Positions 44,459-59,057 of a stretch of 64,000 nt of DNA are shown here, piece after piece. Under the pieces are notes generated by a model. It was not told the DNA's origin and ran no database searches. It saw only the letters and a program-made list of their open reading frames with translations. Source of the DNA: Hormiphora californensis (Eukaryota; Ctenophora; Tentaculata; Cydippida; Pleurobrachiidae); assembly GCA_020137815.1 (NCBI GenBank), contig CM035355.1:7371091-7435090 (forward strand), written 5' to 3'. A program made the position numbers and the translations under genes. Numbering within the stretch: the stretch's first letter is position 1; each line of letters opens with the position of its first letter.

Positions 44459-44778
44459 GAGATAGAGAGAAAATGCCGTGGGTATTGTAGCACATAGTCA
44501 ACTAGGTGTGACAAAAAAAAGCTAAATATCAACTAAATTAATGGTGCAGCATTCATTGAATACACTCCACAACCATAGTATATCTGATCAGAACACTATG
44601 TTTCTCTTATCGAGAGGTCGAACACACAACCTGCGTTTATCTCAGAATGCTCTGTGTTATCGAGCTCAGTGAATACCAACTGTCTGTGTGTCGCGTGTTT
44701 AGGAATTCCAACTCATGCGACTCAGCATATATTCAGGCCTTGGTGGGTGTCTAGAGGGAGTCGGGTAAGCGAGATGGA

Positions 44779-44792
44779 GTGAGAGAGAGAGA

Positions 44793-44840
<48 letters not shown>

Positions 44841-45003
44841 GAACAGTAGGTTTGTAATCTAGAAGCTCAGTATAAGAAAAATAGGATTTGTCTGGGGCAT
44901 ACCATAATACAGCAGCTAGTAGTCCCTCTCTTACTCACACTCTCTCTCCATCTATCTCTAGTTCCCTCTATCTCTCCCTCTCTTACTCATAACACTCTCA
45001 CTA

Positions 45004-45083
<80 letters not shown>
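44779..45083. repeat. (AG)n then (TC)n, inverted pair
   Basis: AG tract 44779-44837 and TC tract 45008-45083 are complementary and 170 bp apart. A poly-C run of about 17 lies further on at 45286-45302. Confidence 0.9.
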
Positions 45084-45085
<2 letters not shown>

Positions 45086-45785
45086 CTCTATCTCTTCTTC
45101 ACAAAGGATATCATTCTCATCTGTTCTGTCTCTCTATCATCGCCCCTCATCTGGTATCTAGCTAATTCAAAAGTAACGAGTCACATTAGTTCTCTACTAG
45201 ATCACGAGAGAATCACAACATTCCTCATGTTGCACCTTCTAACCCCTCTCCCCCGATCCCCGGTCCTGATGTTACTCCTTCTAACCCCCCCCCCCCCCCC
45301 CCGCAATAGCACACCTTTTAATATAACACGAACAAGGACAAGAGGGGGTCCAAACTAGACAAGGATCTAGATCGTGGCGTGACCACAACAAATATATAAA
45401 TGCAGAACGGGGGTGAAAAAAGATCAGTGTTGCGGTGCGGTGAGGATCAGAGGATCTGCATAAAACCGCACACGTTATAACTGTGTATCAAAGTATATCT
45501 GTTACCAATCTGTGCTGCTACTTTATAACGGCGTTTGCATGCATAGATGAAGAAAGAGGGTGAGGGAGAGAGAAGAAAAGATAGAGAGATAGCAAGAGAG
45601 ATAGCTGGAGAGACTCACTAAAAAGAGGGGTTCTAGAAACTGAAACAACGCGGATGAAGAGGAACACATAAAATAATGGTTATTTCACACGACTCGCCTC
45701 ACACGGGTGTTTTTTCTCTCTCAACAAATACTAGTACTAATTAGGACGGCCCAACAAGTAATTAACGGTAGGCACAGCATTCCCC

Positions 45786-46253
<468 letters not shown>

Positions 46254-47740
46254 CGCATTACCGCTATTCAAAAGATTCTTCGGTACAATGTCGTCACAGA
46301 AAAAAAAGGTGACACGCCCATACTGTGTGCCGGTTGCAGCCTACTGCTATAGCAGTGCCAGCACAATACAAACGTATTTGGAATTATAGGCACAATATGG
46401 ATAAAAATAGCTCAGTCATTTTCAGTCACTGACATAGCTACGGTATCTCATTTTACCTCTATCTCTCTATCCCTCTCTTTCTATCCCTCTCACAAGTTTT
46501 GTGCATGGTGAACCGTAACTAAGTTACACAAATCAAAATGATGATAGTATCAACTATCACTCTGTGCAGCACAAGGGAAGGGCGCTATAATATTACGTCA
46601 TCACATAACGGTCAATGAACAGGCGACTCAACCTATCTCTGGTATGTTCTTCAAGCAGTGACTCCAAGCTATATTTGGGGAGTGGGTGAGAAGGGCGAGG
46701 AGGGGGACAGCTAGGGATAAAGATAGCTCTATATACTGTAGACAGGAATGATCTATAATCATACTGAGCTCTCAGCTACCACTATGTACCATGATCCAAC
46801 TGAAAGCATACCTTCTTTCTATCTCTCTATCACTCTCTCTTTCTCTCCTAGATCAGGCTAGACAAGGAGACTTGGAAGAGCCTTGTTCTCGGTGAAACGA
46901 TTGAGCAACTAACCCTTGATTATTTCTAAAGAAATCATACAAGCTACTTATATTACGAAAATATTATGGTTTAAAGAGAGTTAAATGTGTGGGAAGAATA
47001 AGGGAGACAGAAAGGGAGAGAAGGGAGAGAAGGGAGAGAAAGCAGAAAGAAGGGCCATGCGGTAACTGTGTTCAAAACAAGCTCCCACGGTCAAATTCAA
47101 CACTGGTCACACACGAAACGAACTGTTTGTTGTGTAATTATTAATCTAGTATGTATAAGGTTTCCTATGACATCAGTAACAACAGAACCGAATAGCTGAT
47201 TTAATCAGAGGTATGAGCGGCATAGAATGTTAACAGTTGATTAATTGTTTAGCTTAGAGGTAGAGCTAGGGCCATTCCAGATGAGACAAAACGAGCGGCT
47301 GGCCCTACCAGCTGCTCGTTTTGTTTCTCGTCTGGGAAGAAGTTTGCACCCAAAGGTGCAGATGCTTGGGGAATATGAGGACCTATTACCAGTAGAGAGT
47401 ATAGCTTGATTCTCAGCTCAGATTATTATCCAATCTCTAGGGTGAAGTCCTTTCCTGTTCTTGTACTATTCAGATCACATTACTCTATTTAAATATGTTC
47501 TTTCATAACAATACAAAATATATATTAATAGCATATCGCATACCTACTTTAATATTTCATAATAATATAATCCATACAGCTGCCAGATACAATCTCTTTT
47601 ACAGGCTCATTGACCAGTTGTCACGTTTGTAACAACAGAGTGGCGAGCTGTTGAGCACTGATCAACAACTCAGCTACCGTGATACACATACCTGCATGAC
47701 TACAGGTGAACAGGGATAAAAATGTTTCAATGACAAAATA
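46254..47740. other. Non-coding stretch with one strong hairpin
   Basis: No exon is recognised. A hairpin at 47274-47337 has about 28-bp arms (CAGATGAGACAAAACGAGCG with CGCTCGTTTTG-like complement) around a short CCCTACC loop. Confidence 0.5.
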
Positions 47741-47742
47741 TA

Positions 47743-48221
47743 CAAATTGTTGCTAAGTTGAAATTTTTGAATACTCAATTTTAAAGTCTTGCACATGTAT
47801 TGGGATGTTCTATGAACTAATTTCCGTGTTTTGAAATTTTAAAATTTTAAAATTTTTTTTCGATTTTTTCCCGATTTTTCACCAAAATCAAGGGTCACAA
47901 AAGTGGCTTGCGATCCTTAGTGGCTCAACCGTTTGGGCTGAAACTCCGGATATCTGTAGATAATTACCCAATGAATAACAGGAAATATGATGCATAGCGA
48001 TATTTGACTATAAAGACCCAATTTTATACTATACAACCGTATGTTCACGAATACAACCCATGCGCACTGCAATAAACAGCAAAAACACGGGTCACAAAAG
48101 TGGCTTGCGATCCTTAGTGGCTCAACCGTTTGGGCTGAAACTCCGGATATCAGTAGAGAATTACCCAATGAATAACAGGAAATATGATGCATATCGATTC
48201 ATTCCGACTTAGCAACCCCTG
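47743..48221. mobile_element. TA-flanked element with internal 108-bp direct repeat
   Basis: The ends share TTGCTAAGT(T/C) in inverted orientation: CAAATTGTTGCTAAG on the left, CTTAGCAACCCCTG on the right. TA lies at 47741-47742 and 48222-48223. Inside, GGGTCACAAAAGTGGCTTGC begins two 108-bp near-identical copies (47892-47999, 48089-48196). No transposase frame; the 91-residue minus ORF simply spans both copies. Confidence 0.6.
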
Positions 48222-49015
48222 TATATTATACATAGGTAAAATCGAGCGTAAAAAAACACGTAAAGGTGAACTCAATTGTTGCGTATTGAAATAACAGTCC
48301 AAGAACCCAGACAAGTGACAATTTAGACAGAAGATAGAGGTTTCTTCCTATCTATCTCAGTAGAGATACAGCTCTATCTTTCTATCTCTCTCGATTCAAG
48401 TTACGCAGTGCCTGCGGCAGTGGGTTGTTGGCACATGAGATGGTGTCAAATAGTTGAACTGAAAATTACCGCGATTGGCGACTAATTTAACGGACAGATG
48501 CGATGGAAAGATGAGAGGGATGGAGGGGAGTGATAGAAAGAGGGCGGGAGAGAGAGGAGAGAGAGATTGAGAAATAGAGAAGGAAGATTAGGAACGTCCT
48601 CTAGAAAGCTGGAGGGAGAAACCCGATAAACAGATGCTAAGATTACGAGGGAACTGAACAGATGCAATTAGAGCGAGACAGTGCGCCTTGTCTAGGTCCA
48701 GGGTCCTAATACAGCTGGTAGAGAGGGTAGAAGATTCAAGAAAGCTGATATTCCTGGAAACATAAATGGTGATAGGGCATATTAGAGGGTGTCCGTCCGA
48801 CAGATAATCTTAGATGTACCGGGATGTGCTCATTCTATGAAAGGATGCTAAGAATTTAAAAATCAGTACAGAATTAAAATTGGAAAGTTACAAGATCAAA
48901 ATGAGGAAGCAGCTATCGCAGCAGTAGTACAGCTTACAGAACTAAAAAGGGGAAGCTACAGTACTAGCAGGATTAAAAAGGGGAAAAAGCAGTAGTAGTA
49001 GTAGGTAAGAGAGAA

Positions 49016-49065
<50 letters not shown>

Positions 49066-49355
49066 AGGAAGAAGAGTAATAATGTGCGGGGAGCTAAGTT
49101 TACAGCTCAGGACAGAGTTAGAGGCAAGTAATACCACCAGCTCAGAATATGTGAGAGAAAAGCAAGATGGAAAAGAGAGGAATGAAGGGAGAAGCAAAAA
49201 GAGATAGAAAACAGAAGAATGGAGGAGAGAGGGGAGAAGCAAGCTCCCCTCGGACGGCTAAACGTAAAGCAACACACTAAAAACAGTTCTTTTAATATAC
49301 CCCCTGTCAACACATTTATTCAAAAGAGAGAAAGCAAGGGAAAGTGAGAGAGAGA

Positions 49356-49395
<40 letters not shown>

Positions 49396-51119
49396 TCCAG
49401 GGGGAGTCTCTGACCCACCCTGCGGGTAGTGCCCATGTTACGTGAACTAAACGTCACTAACACGTGCTAAACAGATGCTATAACGTCACAATTGGTGTTA
49501 AAATAGAAATCATAATAGTAACTCTTGTAGATCATCGTGAAAAGTCACTAATATTAGCAAGCGATTCTATTTTATAAACAAAGCAAGAGAGCTCCACGGC
49601 ATCTGGTATTATAATTCCCAGCAAACTTTGAAACACAATCTGTAACTTATGTTACGTTACTGAAGCCTTATATTTACCAGGAGGCAATGAAATGAAGTTG
49701 GTGGTATTAGATGATGAGAAATAACTGCACTGGATTGTACTGAGAAATAATTGAGACAACTAAACTGGATTTTACAAGAATCGACTAAACACCGCTACTG
49801 CAGGATGAATTGGACAATGGTTAAATGAGATTGGTGTTCTCTTTCCCTCCCTCTCTCTTTTTCTCACTTTCCCCTCTCTCTCTCCCTCGCTCACTTTATT
49901 TCTCAGCTCGTGCAGTACTACAAACACGCACTCACGCGAGAAAAGAAAGAGAAAGATAGAAAGCAGAGATTGGAATAAAAAGGGATAGAAACGTTAGTAA
50001 CCAACCTATAATACTCATTGATAGTATACTGTGTAAGCTATAATATAGATCTTTCCCTCTCTTTCCATCTTTCTCTCTCTCCTGCCCTCGTTCCCTCAAG
50101 CTCGAGCGAGTGTGAAAGGAAAAGCGTGGGAAAGTTGGATCTCGCAGGAAAATATATATATATCAGTCATTGAATGGCCCATGTATGAGTCCACCACAGT
50201 CAAACACTTTAGTCACATGACCTTGAAACAAGCACACCAAAGTCTTTTAACTGAGGGGACCATGAGATGAGAGTAGTGGAAGAGAAGAGTAGAGGTGGGT
50301 CCGATGTTTTTCTGGCTGTCGTTGAACGTTGTGACTATATCGGGGCCTGTCTATTAGGCAATAGAGACTTTTAAAACATAGATGAGTCATCACAAAGTAA
50401 GGGTATCGCAGACCTCCCCCCTCTCTTTCCCATTGGATCATGAGAGATGAGATGATTGTTCCTATTTTTACTTGGTACCTCTATCGCTGTGCCCCCTCTA
50501 TTCCTTCAGTACGTCCTTCATACACAACTCTCTTCCCTTTCTCTCAATGGTTCCAGACTCTCTCTCCCTCTCCCTCTCTCTCCCTCTCTCTCCCTCTCTT
50601 TCTCTTACTAACTCTCTCTCCCTCCATCTCACTAACTTTCTACTCCAACCCCTCAGAGTGGCATATGCAGCGCTTAAGTACACAGACAGTTACGGTCCTA
50701 GCTCCCCTCTCCAGAGCTCAAAATAATACACGGAAGGACTTTGCTCTTTTCGACCCCCTTCTCCCACACACACATACTCCCCATTCTCACTCATTTACTC
50801 GCATTCAAAAATCCCCCTTCTCTCTCCCTTGTTCTCTCTCCTTTTCCCTCTCTCTCTCTCTCTCTCTCGAGTCGTCTCTCTCGTCTATCAGTCTCATCTC
50901 TCTCGTCCTCACGAGGTACTTCTCTCTCCATCCTCTCTCTCACTCTCTCTCTCTCCCTGCTCCCAGTGTCAAATGATGTACCAATGGAGAGGTGAGAGGG
51001 GGTGTCCCCCTATCTGATACATGGCCTACTAGGCGGATAAAATTCAATTAATGAAGCAACAATCCACTCTCCCGGACCAACAGACCAATAGACACCCTGA
51101 CATGGCGCACGTGGGACTA

Positions 51120-51165
51120 ATCGTCCAATGGGAAACAATCACGTGACCTCCACGAGCCAATGAAA
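51120..51165. promoter_or_regulatory. CCAAT / CACGTG module without an assigned gene
   Basis: CCAAT at 51124 and 51157 flanks CACGTG at 51140-51145, in a layout like that at 43320-43370. A donor-like AAAG|GTAAGG lies downstream at about 51742. No coding exon could be supported. Confidence 0.25.
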
Positions 51166-51465
51166 ATCCAGTATTTTAGTATCGGGGTGCTGGTGCTGGA
51201 GAGAGACGGTAAAGTGCCGACTGTTACCGAGCAGCACGTGCGATCCCTCGCATCACTGTATTTTTAGCAGCTCTCACCAGACCGCATCAATGACTAGACC
51301 GCCCTCTCGTTTGAATCAAGCGGTGATAGGGACGATGAAGCGAGCGAGAGAGAGGGAATAGGGGGAGGTGAGAAATGGATAGCACACGATACAGGTTCAC
51401 ACACTGTGATCATAGCCCCAGCGTGTGTGTCCAGGACGCGTGCACTAAAGAGGGAACTCGGGTGA

Positions 51466-51514
51466 AAGATAGAGAGAAAGATAGGGAGAGAAGAAGAGAG
51501 AAATAAAGATAGAG

Positions 51515-51551
<37 letters not shown>

Positions 51552-51559
51552 TAGAGAGA

Positions 51560-51643
<84 letters not shown>
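51466..51643. repeat. (AG)n microsatellite
   Basis: About 180 bp of AG with ATAG and TGTG interruptions. Overlapping ORFs are low complexity. Confidence 0.95.
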
Positions 51644-51644
<1 letters not shown>

Positions 51645-54266
51645 CTCATGCACACCATGGAAGGAGCGAGCAATGCATGAATGAGTGCTAAAAAGGGACA
51701 CGCGGTGGGAAAAACACATAACCACACTCACTGTCACCACAAAGGTAAGGCTAATCATGCACGATCAGAGCTCAACAACTGTCAGCACCACGAGAGAGAG
51801 GATGGTGGAGATACTCTAACAGCACGAGGAGGATGCTCTAACAAAGGGGAAACACAGTGTGGATTATATATAGCATGACTTTATAAACGATACCATCATG
51901 CCTCATTGCTTGTGTTTGCCGTTGCAGGGGGTGGTTGAGCCCCCCACGGAGAAAAAAGGGATAGAAGGGGAGAGGGGGAGAGATAGAAAGAAGGGGAGAG
52001 GGAAATAGATGGAGACTAGAGAGAAGAAAAGCCGTTACAAGGCGAGTGTTATGGGCGGTCATCAACAAAACATAGATCACCGCCACCACCAGCAGAGAAA
52101 CGGATAGAGAGAGAGAGAGATAGAGAGAAACAGAGATGGAGAGAGATAGAGAGGGGAAGAGAGAAGATAGAGCGTCTATCTTACTGCGATAGACAGCCCT
52201 GTCGATACTACTACAAGATTGTAAAGGAATACATCATCTAGTTTATTTCTGGGGATTCACTGAATTGAAGAATTTAGTGAACATGGCTCGATGCTAAACC
52301 AAAACAAGCAATCAAACCGATTGATTCCAAAAACATCCGATCTGGACGAAATAGAAAATGAGAGAGCCGAACAAAATGGGGGGCAAACAAAACTGCTTGC
52401 ATGGGCAGCAGGGTGTGGTCTTGTAGCCCCTAATTAGACCGTGTCAGTGCGTGCCGAATAATGGGCCATGAAGGGCACGGTTTGGTAATAATTATGTCAT
52501 GGAAATACTCTCTTTCTATCTCTCTCCCTGTGGCATCTCTACGCATTACGTTAGTGGGCTGACAATAATTTAGTACACATTATGGCCCTTCTAATCAACA
52601 CGTGCAAGTTTGGAACACCATTGTTCGGTGCAAAATTATTCTAGAATAGTTTTCTACTCAGTTTTTGTTTGTATGTCAGAGTTACACACCCCACCTACAA
52701 GCATATTTGGTTGACAACATACTGTAAGTCAGTGATTGGACAATAGATTTACGTAGAGCACCAGAGATTGGGTACTCGAAGTATATACCGGGGTCAACGT
52801 GATGGCTGCAGAGATGATATCTGTCAAACTCCACCTCACACCGTGTATATCATAAACGCTGTCAGACGTAGCCCGCCTGAGCTGCTTTCGTGATTCGAAC
52901 TAAGGTCAGGCAACTGTCTGACAGGGTTCACATGATGGGTATGGATATAGGAACGATGAAGTGATTAAAAATATGGGAATAAAAACAGGATCTGTTTATT
53001 TAACTTGACAGTCCGTGTTATTAAGCTGGAACAGTTAAACACTGCTTAGAGTTAAACTATGTCAACGCCCACATATGGTGTGTTAACAAGTGTTATAAAT
53101 TCCCAGGGCAGTGTTACAAAATAAACTGATCAGCTAAAGTTCAAACAAAGCTTCCTCTCAAGCGCTCAAATATTTAGACAGTCTCAACTTTCCTAACCCC
53201 AAATTTAAACGAATATGGAAAATGTTGTTATGTTCTAACCCTCCCTTTACATTTGTGTTTCGCCCGCGGGGCGTGCGAAAAACAGTCTAACTTAGCAAGG
53301 AAAATGTGGGGCAGCAGCTGCAGCACCGTACTGCATGTGTTATCTCGCACTAACAAGCCCACCAGACCTCTCACTGTCTAGTTCGCGGGAAGCTCGACAC
53401 ATAATATATACTCTCACTGTGTTTTATTATCCCTAGCTCAACCCCCTTTGTCACAGGATCCTGTGTTTTAGGTGAAACCTAAAATATATCTTACTAAGTG
53501 GACATGTGTCATCACAAGAAAAATATGTCTCATATCTTCGTCTCCAGTCTAGCGACTTGTCTGGTGTGTCTCTTTCTCATTTCTCTCTTACTCGCTTGTC
53601 TCTATCTATCTCTCTCGAGTGGACTATGATTTCTGTCTAACCCCTCACTGACGTAAGAAATATCAGAATGCACAATTGTTATGTACAGTTAAAATCTGTA
53701 CTAACGATTGCTGATCATAGATCATACTGACACAATGCTACTGATCAGGTCATCATCAGTACAGTTATCGAGATACATATCACTGGTTGTGTCTCCATTA
53801 AACACGAAACTTGTCAAACAATTCCGAGTTCCAATGTATAACAATTCATAGTGGTTGCGCTAGAGTGGAGATAAGAATTGTTAGTTTTGGCAAAAGTATA
53901 TAAACCAAAAGTGGAACGTATTTATAAACGCAGTTGGAGAGATTGTTGGGGCAAATTAGAGAGGTAGGGAGTGAAAACAAGTAATCTGAATAAATTAATA
54001 GTGTTTTATCTTTAAAAATCATAGAAACTACATAATTATAAAAGATAGTCTAAACTCTGCACTCATGATCAGTTTTTAACAGAACAAATTCAGTTGTACA
54101 TACCAGCTGTATAGTAAAACACATGACAACAAAACTAGTGCTACCACTTTATTATTTGAGCTTCAAAAAAGTAATAAGTTAACCCAATTAAAAAGTAATT
54201 AAAAAGTGGAATTTTTGTGCAGGTCAATATTGCACGGAAAGGGTACGGAAAATACAGCGATAGAAT

Positions 54267-54378
<112 letters not shown>

Positions 54379-55404
54379 AGAGGGGAAGTGGTAGAAAAGA
54401 TAACATCCCTACATTACCAATAACCAGGCGCCATTACCAAGCACCGGCGTCCGGCGACCAATTCTCTCATTTTCTCCTCTTTATTGCCTAATAAAGCAGG
54501 ATGCAGGCCCGATCATGTTTGTCGTTCCCACTTCACACTCTCTCCTTTGAAAAATGTGCAACGCCGTACAAACACTCTGAGAGATATCTTCTTTTCTCCC
54601 AAATTGAATTTCATTTACTCGACCGGAAAGATACTCCCTGGTGTATGTCTTTTTTTCCCGTATCCACTTCTTGAATCTCCCAAGGGTTTCCAAGGGCAAA
54701 ACAACGTATTATATCACTAGGAACAGTAAATTGACCCCAACACTCACATTCGATACGCGTGAAACACTCCAGATTGCGTTTGTGTACTTTCCGTCACGTC
54801 CGGTCACGTCGTTCAAAGAAGTCAGGTCTAGGGGTCACACCAGATCCGGAGATAGTGATGTAAAGCCCATTACCAAGTTTGATCAAGCAAGAAAAGGTAT
54901 AGATTGGTACCAAATCTACCGGTGGGTGACTGCTCCTTCGGCTGGTTCAGGATTCGGTATGCTCTTATTAACAAACCTATTCCGTAAAACCTTGAGGAGG
55001 CTGATAAGATACTCCTTTAAATCAACCGGCCTCCAATGAATCTCAACCCAGTAGAAAAGAGATGAAGTCAGTGCAGAGAGTGAATCTGTGTTGATCACCG
55101 CTTTGAACCACTCAAACTGCTTACAAAGGAGAGTTGTGAATAATTTCAACTTGATATGATTGGACACCACGCAGTTTAAATCTGGTGGAATATTTCCCTT
55201 TTCAGCAGTTTCGCATGGTGTTTCCATATTCCCAATCTCTTCTCTCCTCACTTCCACAAGATATAATTTCGTCTGTGTACTCTGATGACCCTCTCTCATA
55301 ATTTATCCTTGTCCTTCCATCACTCACTGGCTGACTTTATCTACTCTCATCTCTCTCATGCTCTCCTCTCGTCTCTACTACCTTCGCTCGGTCTGTCTCA
55401 CTCT

Positions 55405-56049
<645 letters not shown>

Positions 56050-56051
<2 letters not shown>

Positions 56052-57540
56052 GCTGCTCTGGGTATTGGCGAATAACTAAAGTGTTACTGGCAGAGGTGGC
56101 TTGTTCAGGAAAAAGTTGTGATTGCGTAATTGTTTACTACAGTAAAAAGACCACCATCGAGACACACATGTGCGTCGGTTTCAGTTTTACAATTTTGCCC
56201 ATTTTATTATTTCACCAGCTTTTTCTCTTCTCTTTCTCTCACCCTCTCCCAGGACGGTTTGTGTAAAAACACTTGTTGTACAAGCCTTTAGAAGCCTTAC
56301 AAAACGAGAACAACGTATTGAAAACACAGACGAAGAATGTTTCGAATTGGAAACCAAATTTCTGCCCATGGATATATCTCGTTTTCTCAGAAAAAGACAC
56401 ATTGAAGCACTAAGAAGACGGCGGAAACAAAAGAAGGCCAATATTCGATTTCCCTTAAAATGGAAATCCATTCTGCATCAACGTCAGAGACCGCTTCATA
56501 AAGAGACATGGATAGAGAGATAGGGGAGGGAGAGATAATGGAGAAATTCGGAGAGAAAGGGCGAGGGAGAGAGAATCAACGTTGATAGAATTTGAAGGGT
56601 CCAAAATAAAATGTTAATTATAACTTTTGACGTGCGTCTAACAGCCAGACATGTGCCACTCCTGATTTACAGAGTCATTGTACAGTTTAATGGACAATTC
56701 TTTAGAAGGCCTAGACCACAAGGAAAAATGGCCATTACGAATTACAAAGCTGACTCATATTCGGTAGAAAAATGGTACCCGATTACCAATACCGGAAACT
56801 ATAATTTTATTGGTTTCGTATTCTTGTTATGAAACGTGTTCTTGTGGTATTGTTCGGGTAATAAATTCAGGATATTATAATGCATGACCTCCTTCGAAAC
56901 AAATACCAAAGTTATAACGTAAAGGTATGGATAAAAGTAGTCTCGGAGTGCACGCTATATGGATACAAAGTGCAAAGACATTCTTTTGTAGATGCTTTAC
57001 AGCTCTCACACTAGTGCAGCGGCTAATGAAAATGACGACAGAGCTGCCTCCCAAAAAACTAAATACTAATAACAGTAGATAGATGCAAATGTCACAGTAT
57101 TTGAAGTAATTTTACGTGCCAAAATTTCTTGCCCCCAAAAGATACCACAATTGTGACTCGATATCAGTATTGTACAATATTTAATTTCGACAGAACCATA
57201 ACATGTATAAAATCAGCTTCGATACAACTATCTAGCTCAGATGTCAGTATCTCCGGTTGTTGATAAGATGATTCCAGCTGCATTGGAAAGATAATTAAAA
57301 GTCCTTTCCAGAACACCTTGGATCTTTATCTTATCAGGAACCAGAGGGGCGGACTATGTCTAGCTCAGAGATCAGTGTCCTCCCTATACTAAACATGTAA
57401 AAGTCAATGTAGGTAAATTTAATTTATGCATTTGATATACGAATTCTTAGTGTAAATAATTTACGGTGTCCGTATTGATAGCCAGCGCTATACAATTATC
57501 ACGTTACATCCACATAGCATCCACGTAGTAGGAGTGCTTA
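56050..57540. other. Unassigned region with modest open frames
   Basis: Plus-strand frames at 56170-56523 (with a very basic stretch, RKRHIEALRRRRKQKKA) and 56611-56832 are not low complexity, but I recognise no domain and no convincing splice pairing. I leave them unannotated. A hairpin with ATCTCCGGTT/AACCAGAG words lies at about 57243-57390. Confidence 0.35.
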
Positions 57541-57587
57541 GATCACGCACGTGCAAAACTCATGCACCACCCGAAGTTTAGGTTACC

Positions 57588-57762
57588 TTGTTCCAGACCA
57601 AACCATAGTCAAGACACTCTCAAAGGCAAAACTTTACCTTGTTCCAGACCAATTACCAAACCATACTCAAGACACTCTCAAAGGCAAAACTTTACCTTGT
57701 TCCAGACCAAACTATACTCACGACACTCTCAAAGGCAAAACGTTACCTTGTTCCAGATTCCT
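57588..57762. repeat. Tandem repeat, about 3 copies of a 54-63-bp unit
   Basis: The unit contains ACCTTGTTCCAGACCAAAC and GACACTCTCAAAGGCAAAAC. One unit has an extra 9 bp. The ORFs in all three frames (57551-57953) repeat with it. Confidence 0.9.
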
Positions 57763-59057
57763 ATGGGGAACTCCCATGTTTTACTGGGTCGGGAGACTCC
57801 TTGGAGCGTTTGAGGCGATATGCTTTGCATAGTCCGAATCGCAGCACTAACAACAACAACAACAACAACAAATCCTTCACTTTTCATAGAATAAAAATGA
57901 CTCCCACTACTTTTGTAGATCTCATTGAGAGCGATCGAAAACTTGAGTCTTGAGGGTCTTTTTATTGGATGCGCAAAAAGGGTTGCTGGTTGCACACGAC
58001 TTTTGGCACGTGCTGATCTACCCGCTTCTACTAACGGTCTACTAGTATTGCATGAGCCAGAATTATATCTCTGGAAGATTACAGATAGATTATAAACTGA
58101 TTTCCATCGCATCAGAGATTTCATCCCCACGGCCTGAGAGCCCGCAATGCAGTTTGAGCTGCGTTACGGTAACGCCGTTACCACTCCTTAACCGGGTCTA
58201 TCATGGTAGGACATAGTTAGAGCCATCGGGCAGCAGGCACACTGGCTCAACAAGCACACCGGCTCAGAATAAACCTTGTAAAAGATCGACCAAGATCGAG
58301 TGTGTGAAAAAAATAGATTGAGCTTCGAAACAAAAACTTGATGTTGGGATATCGCGCGTGCCGTTGTTTTTAGCGCGCATTTAAATTTATTAATACGATG
58401 CTTTATTACGCCGCGCATTGTGTTGCTTGTTCGCATCGGATTCCTTCAAACTTTTCGGAAGATTTTTTAAATTTCAAATTTCTTTACAACTTTTTCAATT
58501 TTCCAGACCTTTTGGATGGCGCTTGTTTTGTATTTCTAGGCTCTTGTAACCTTTATTCAGATACCAAGACAGCTATTTGTTAATTGGAATACCCAAGATC
58601 TTTGAAAACCGGGCAAAATACCAAAAATAGGCCGCTATAGACGCGGTGTTAGTTTTAACGATAATCTCGGTGTTCTTTAAAAATATTATTGACCGATGAC
58701 TGGGGGTCTAGGCACGAATAGCTTCCAGGTACTAGGGAGGGGCGAGCTGACACCTATGAAGTATATGCACAAAGAGGACTTCAAGGCAAGGACTATGGGA
58801 TAGGCCCCAGTGCATATAGCATGGGCCATTAAAAGTGTTTTGTTTGATCAAAACTTTCCGAGACTCTTGGATTGTGTACCAAAGCTAATGGGTTCAGGGT
58901 TTCATCGCCCGATATTCAAACGTTTAGTCAATAAAACGAAACGATTATAGAAATAGAAGGTTTATCAACAGTTTACTAAATTCATTAAAACATACGCTGA
59001 CAGACATAACAAGTTTTGGTACACACAAACAAAGAAAAATTCCTATTCACAACATCC
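57763..59057. other. Non-coding spacer
   Basis: I see no exon or RNA gene. An (AAC)n run of about 25 bp is at 57847-57871. Confidence 0.45.

Larger units (their letters stand above)
48225..54260. other. Gene-poor microsatellite-rich region
   Basis: No exon with family resemblance is seen on either strand. It contains AG tracts at 49010-49062, 49346-49392 and 51466-51643 and TC tracts at 50562-50635 and 50818-50958. Between 52200 and 54200 the DNA is AT-rich and featureless. All long ORFs are over simple repeats. Confidence 0.5.

Noticed and set aside
44590-44690. tRNA-like sequence on the minus strand (GAGCTCGATAACACAGAGC and GTGTTCGACC)
   Set aside because: A- and B-box resemblance is present, but anticodon and T stems do not pair and no acceptor stem forms. 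At most a decayed tRNA-derived repeat.
54916-55299. 127-residue minus ORF with balanced composition
   Set aside because: No recognisable domain or splice partners, and it overlaps plus-strand frames of equal quality.
57588-57762. Regular direct repeats resembling a CRISPR array
   Set aside because: Whole units repeat, including would-be spacers; the context is an animal genome. A minisatellite.
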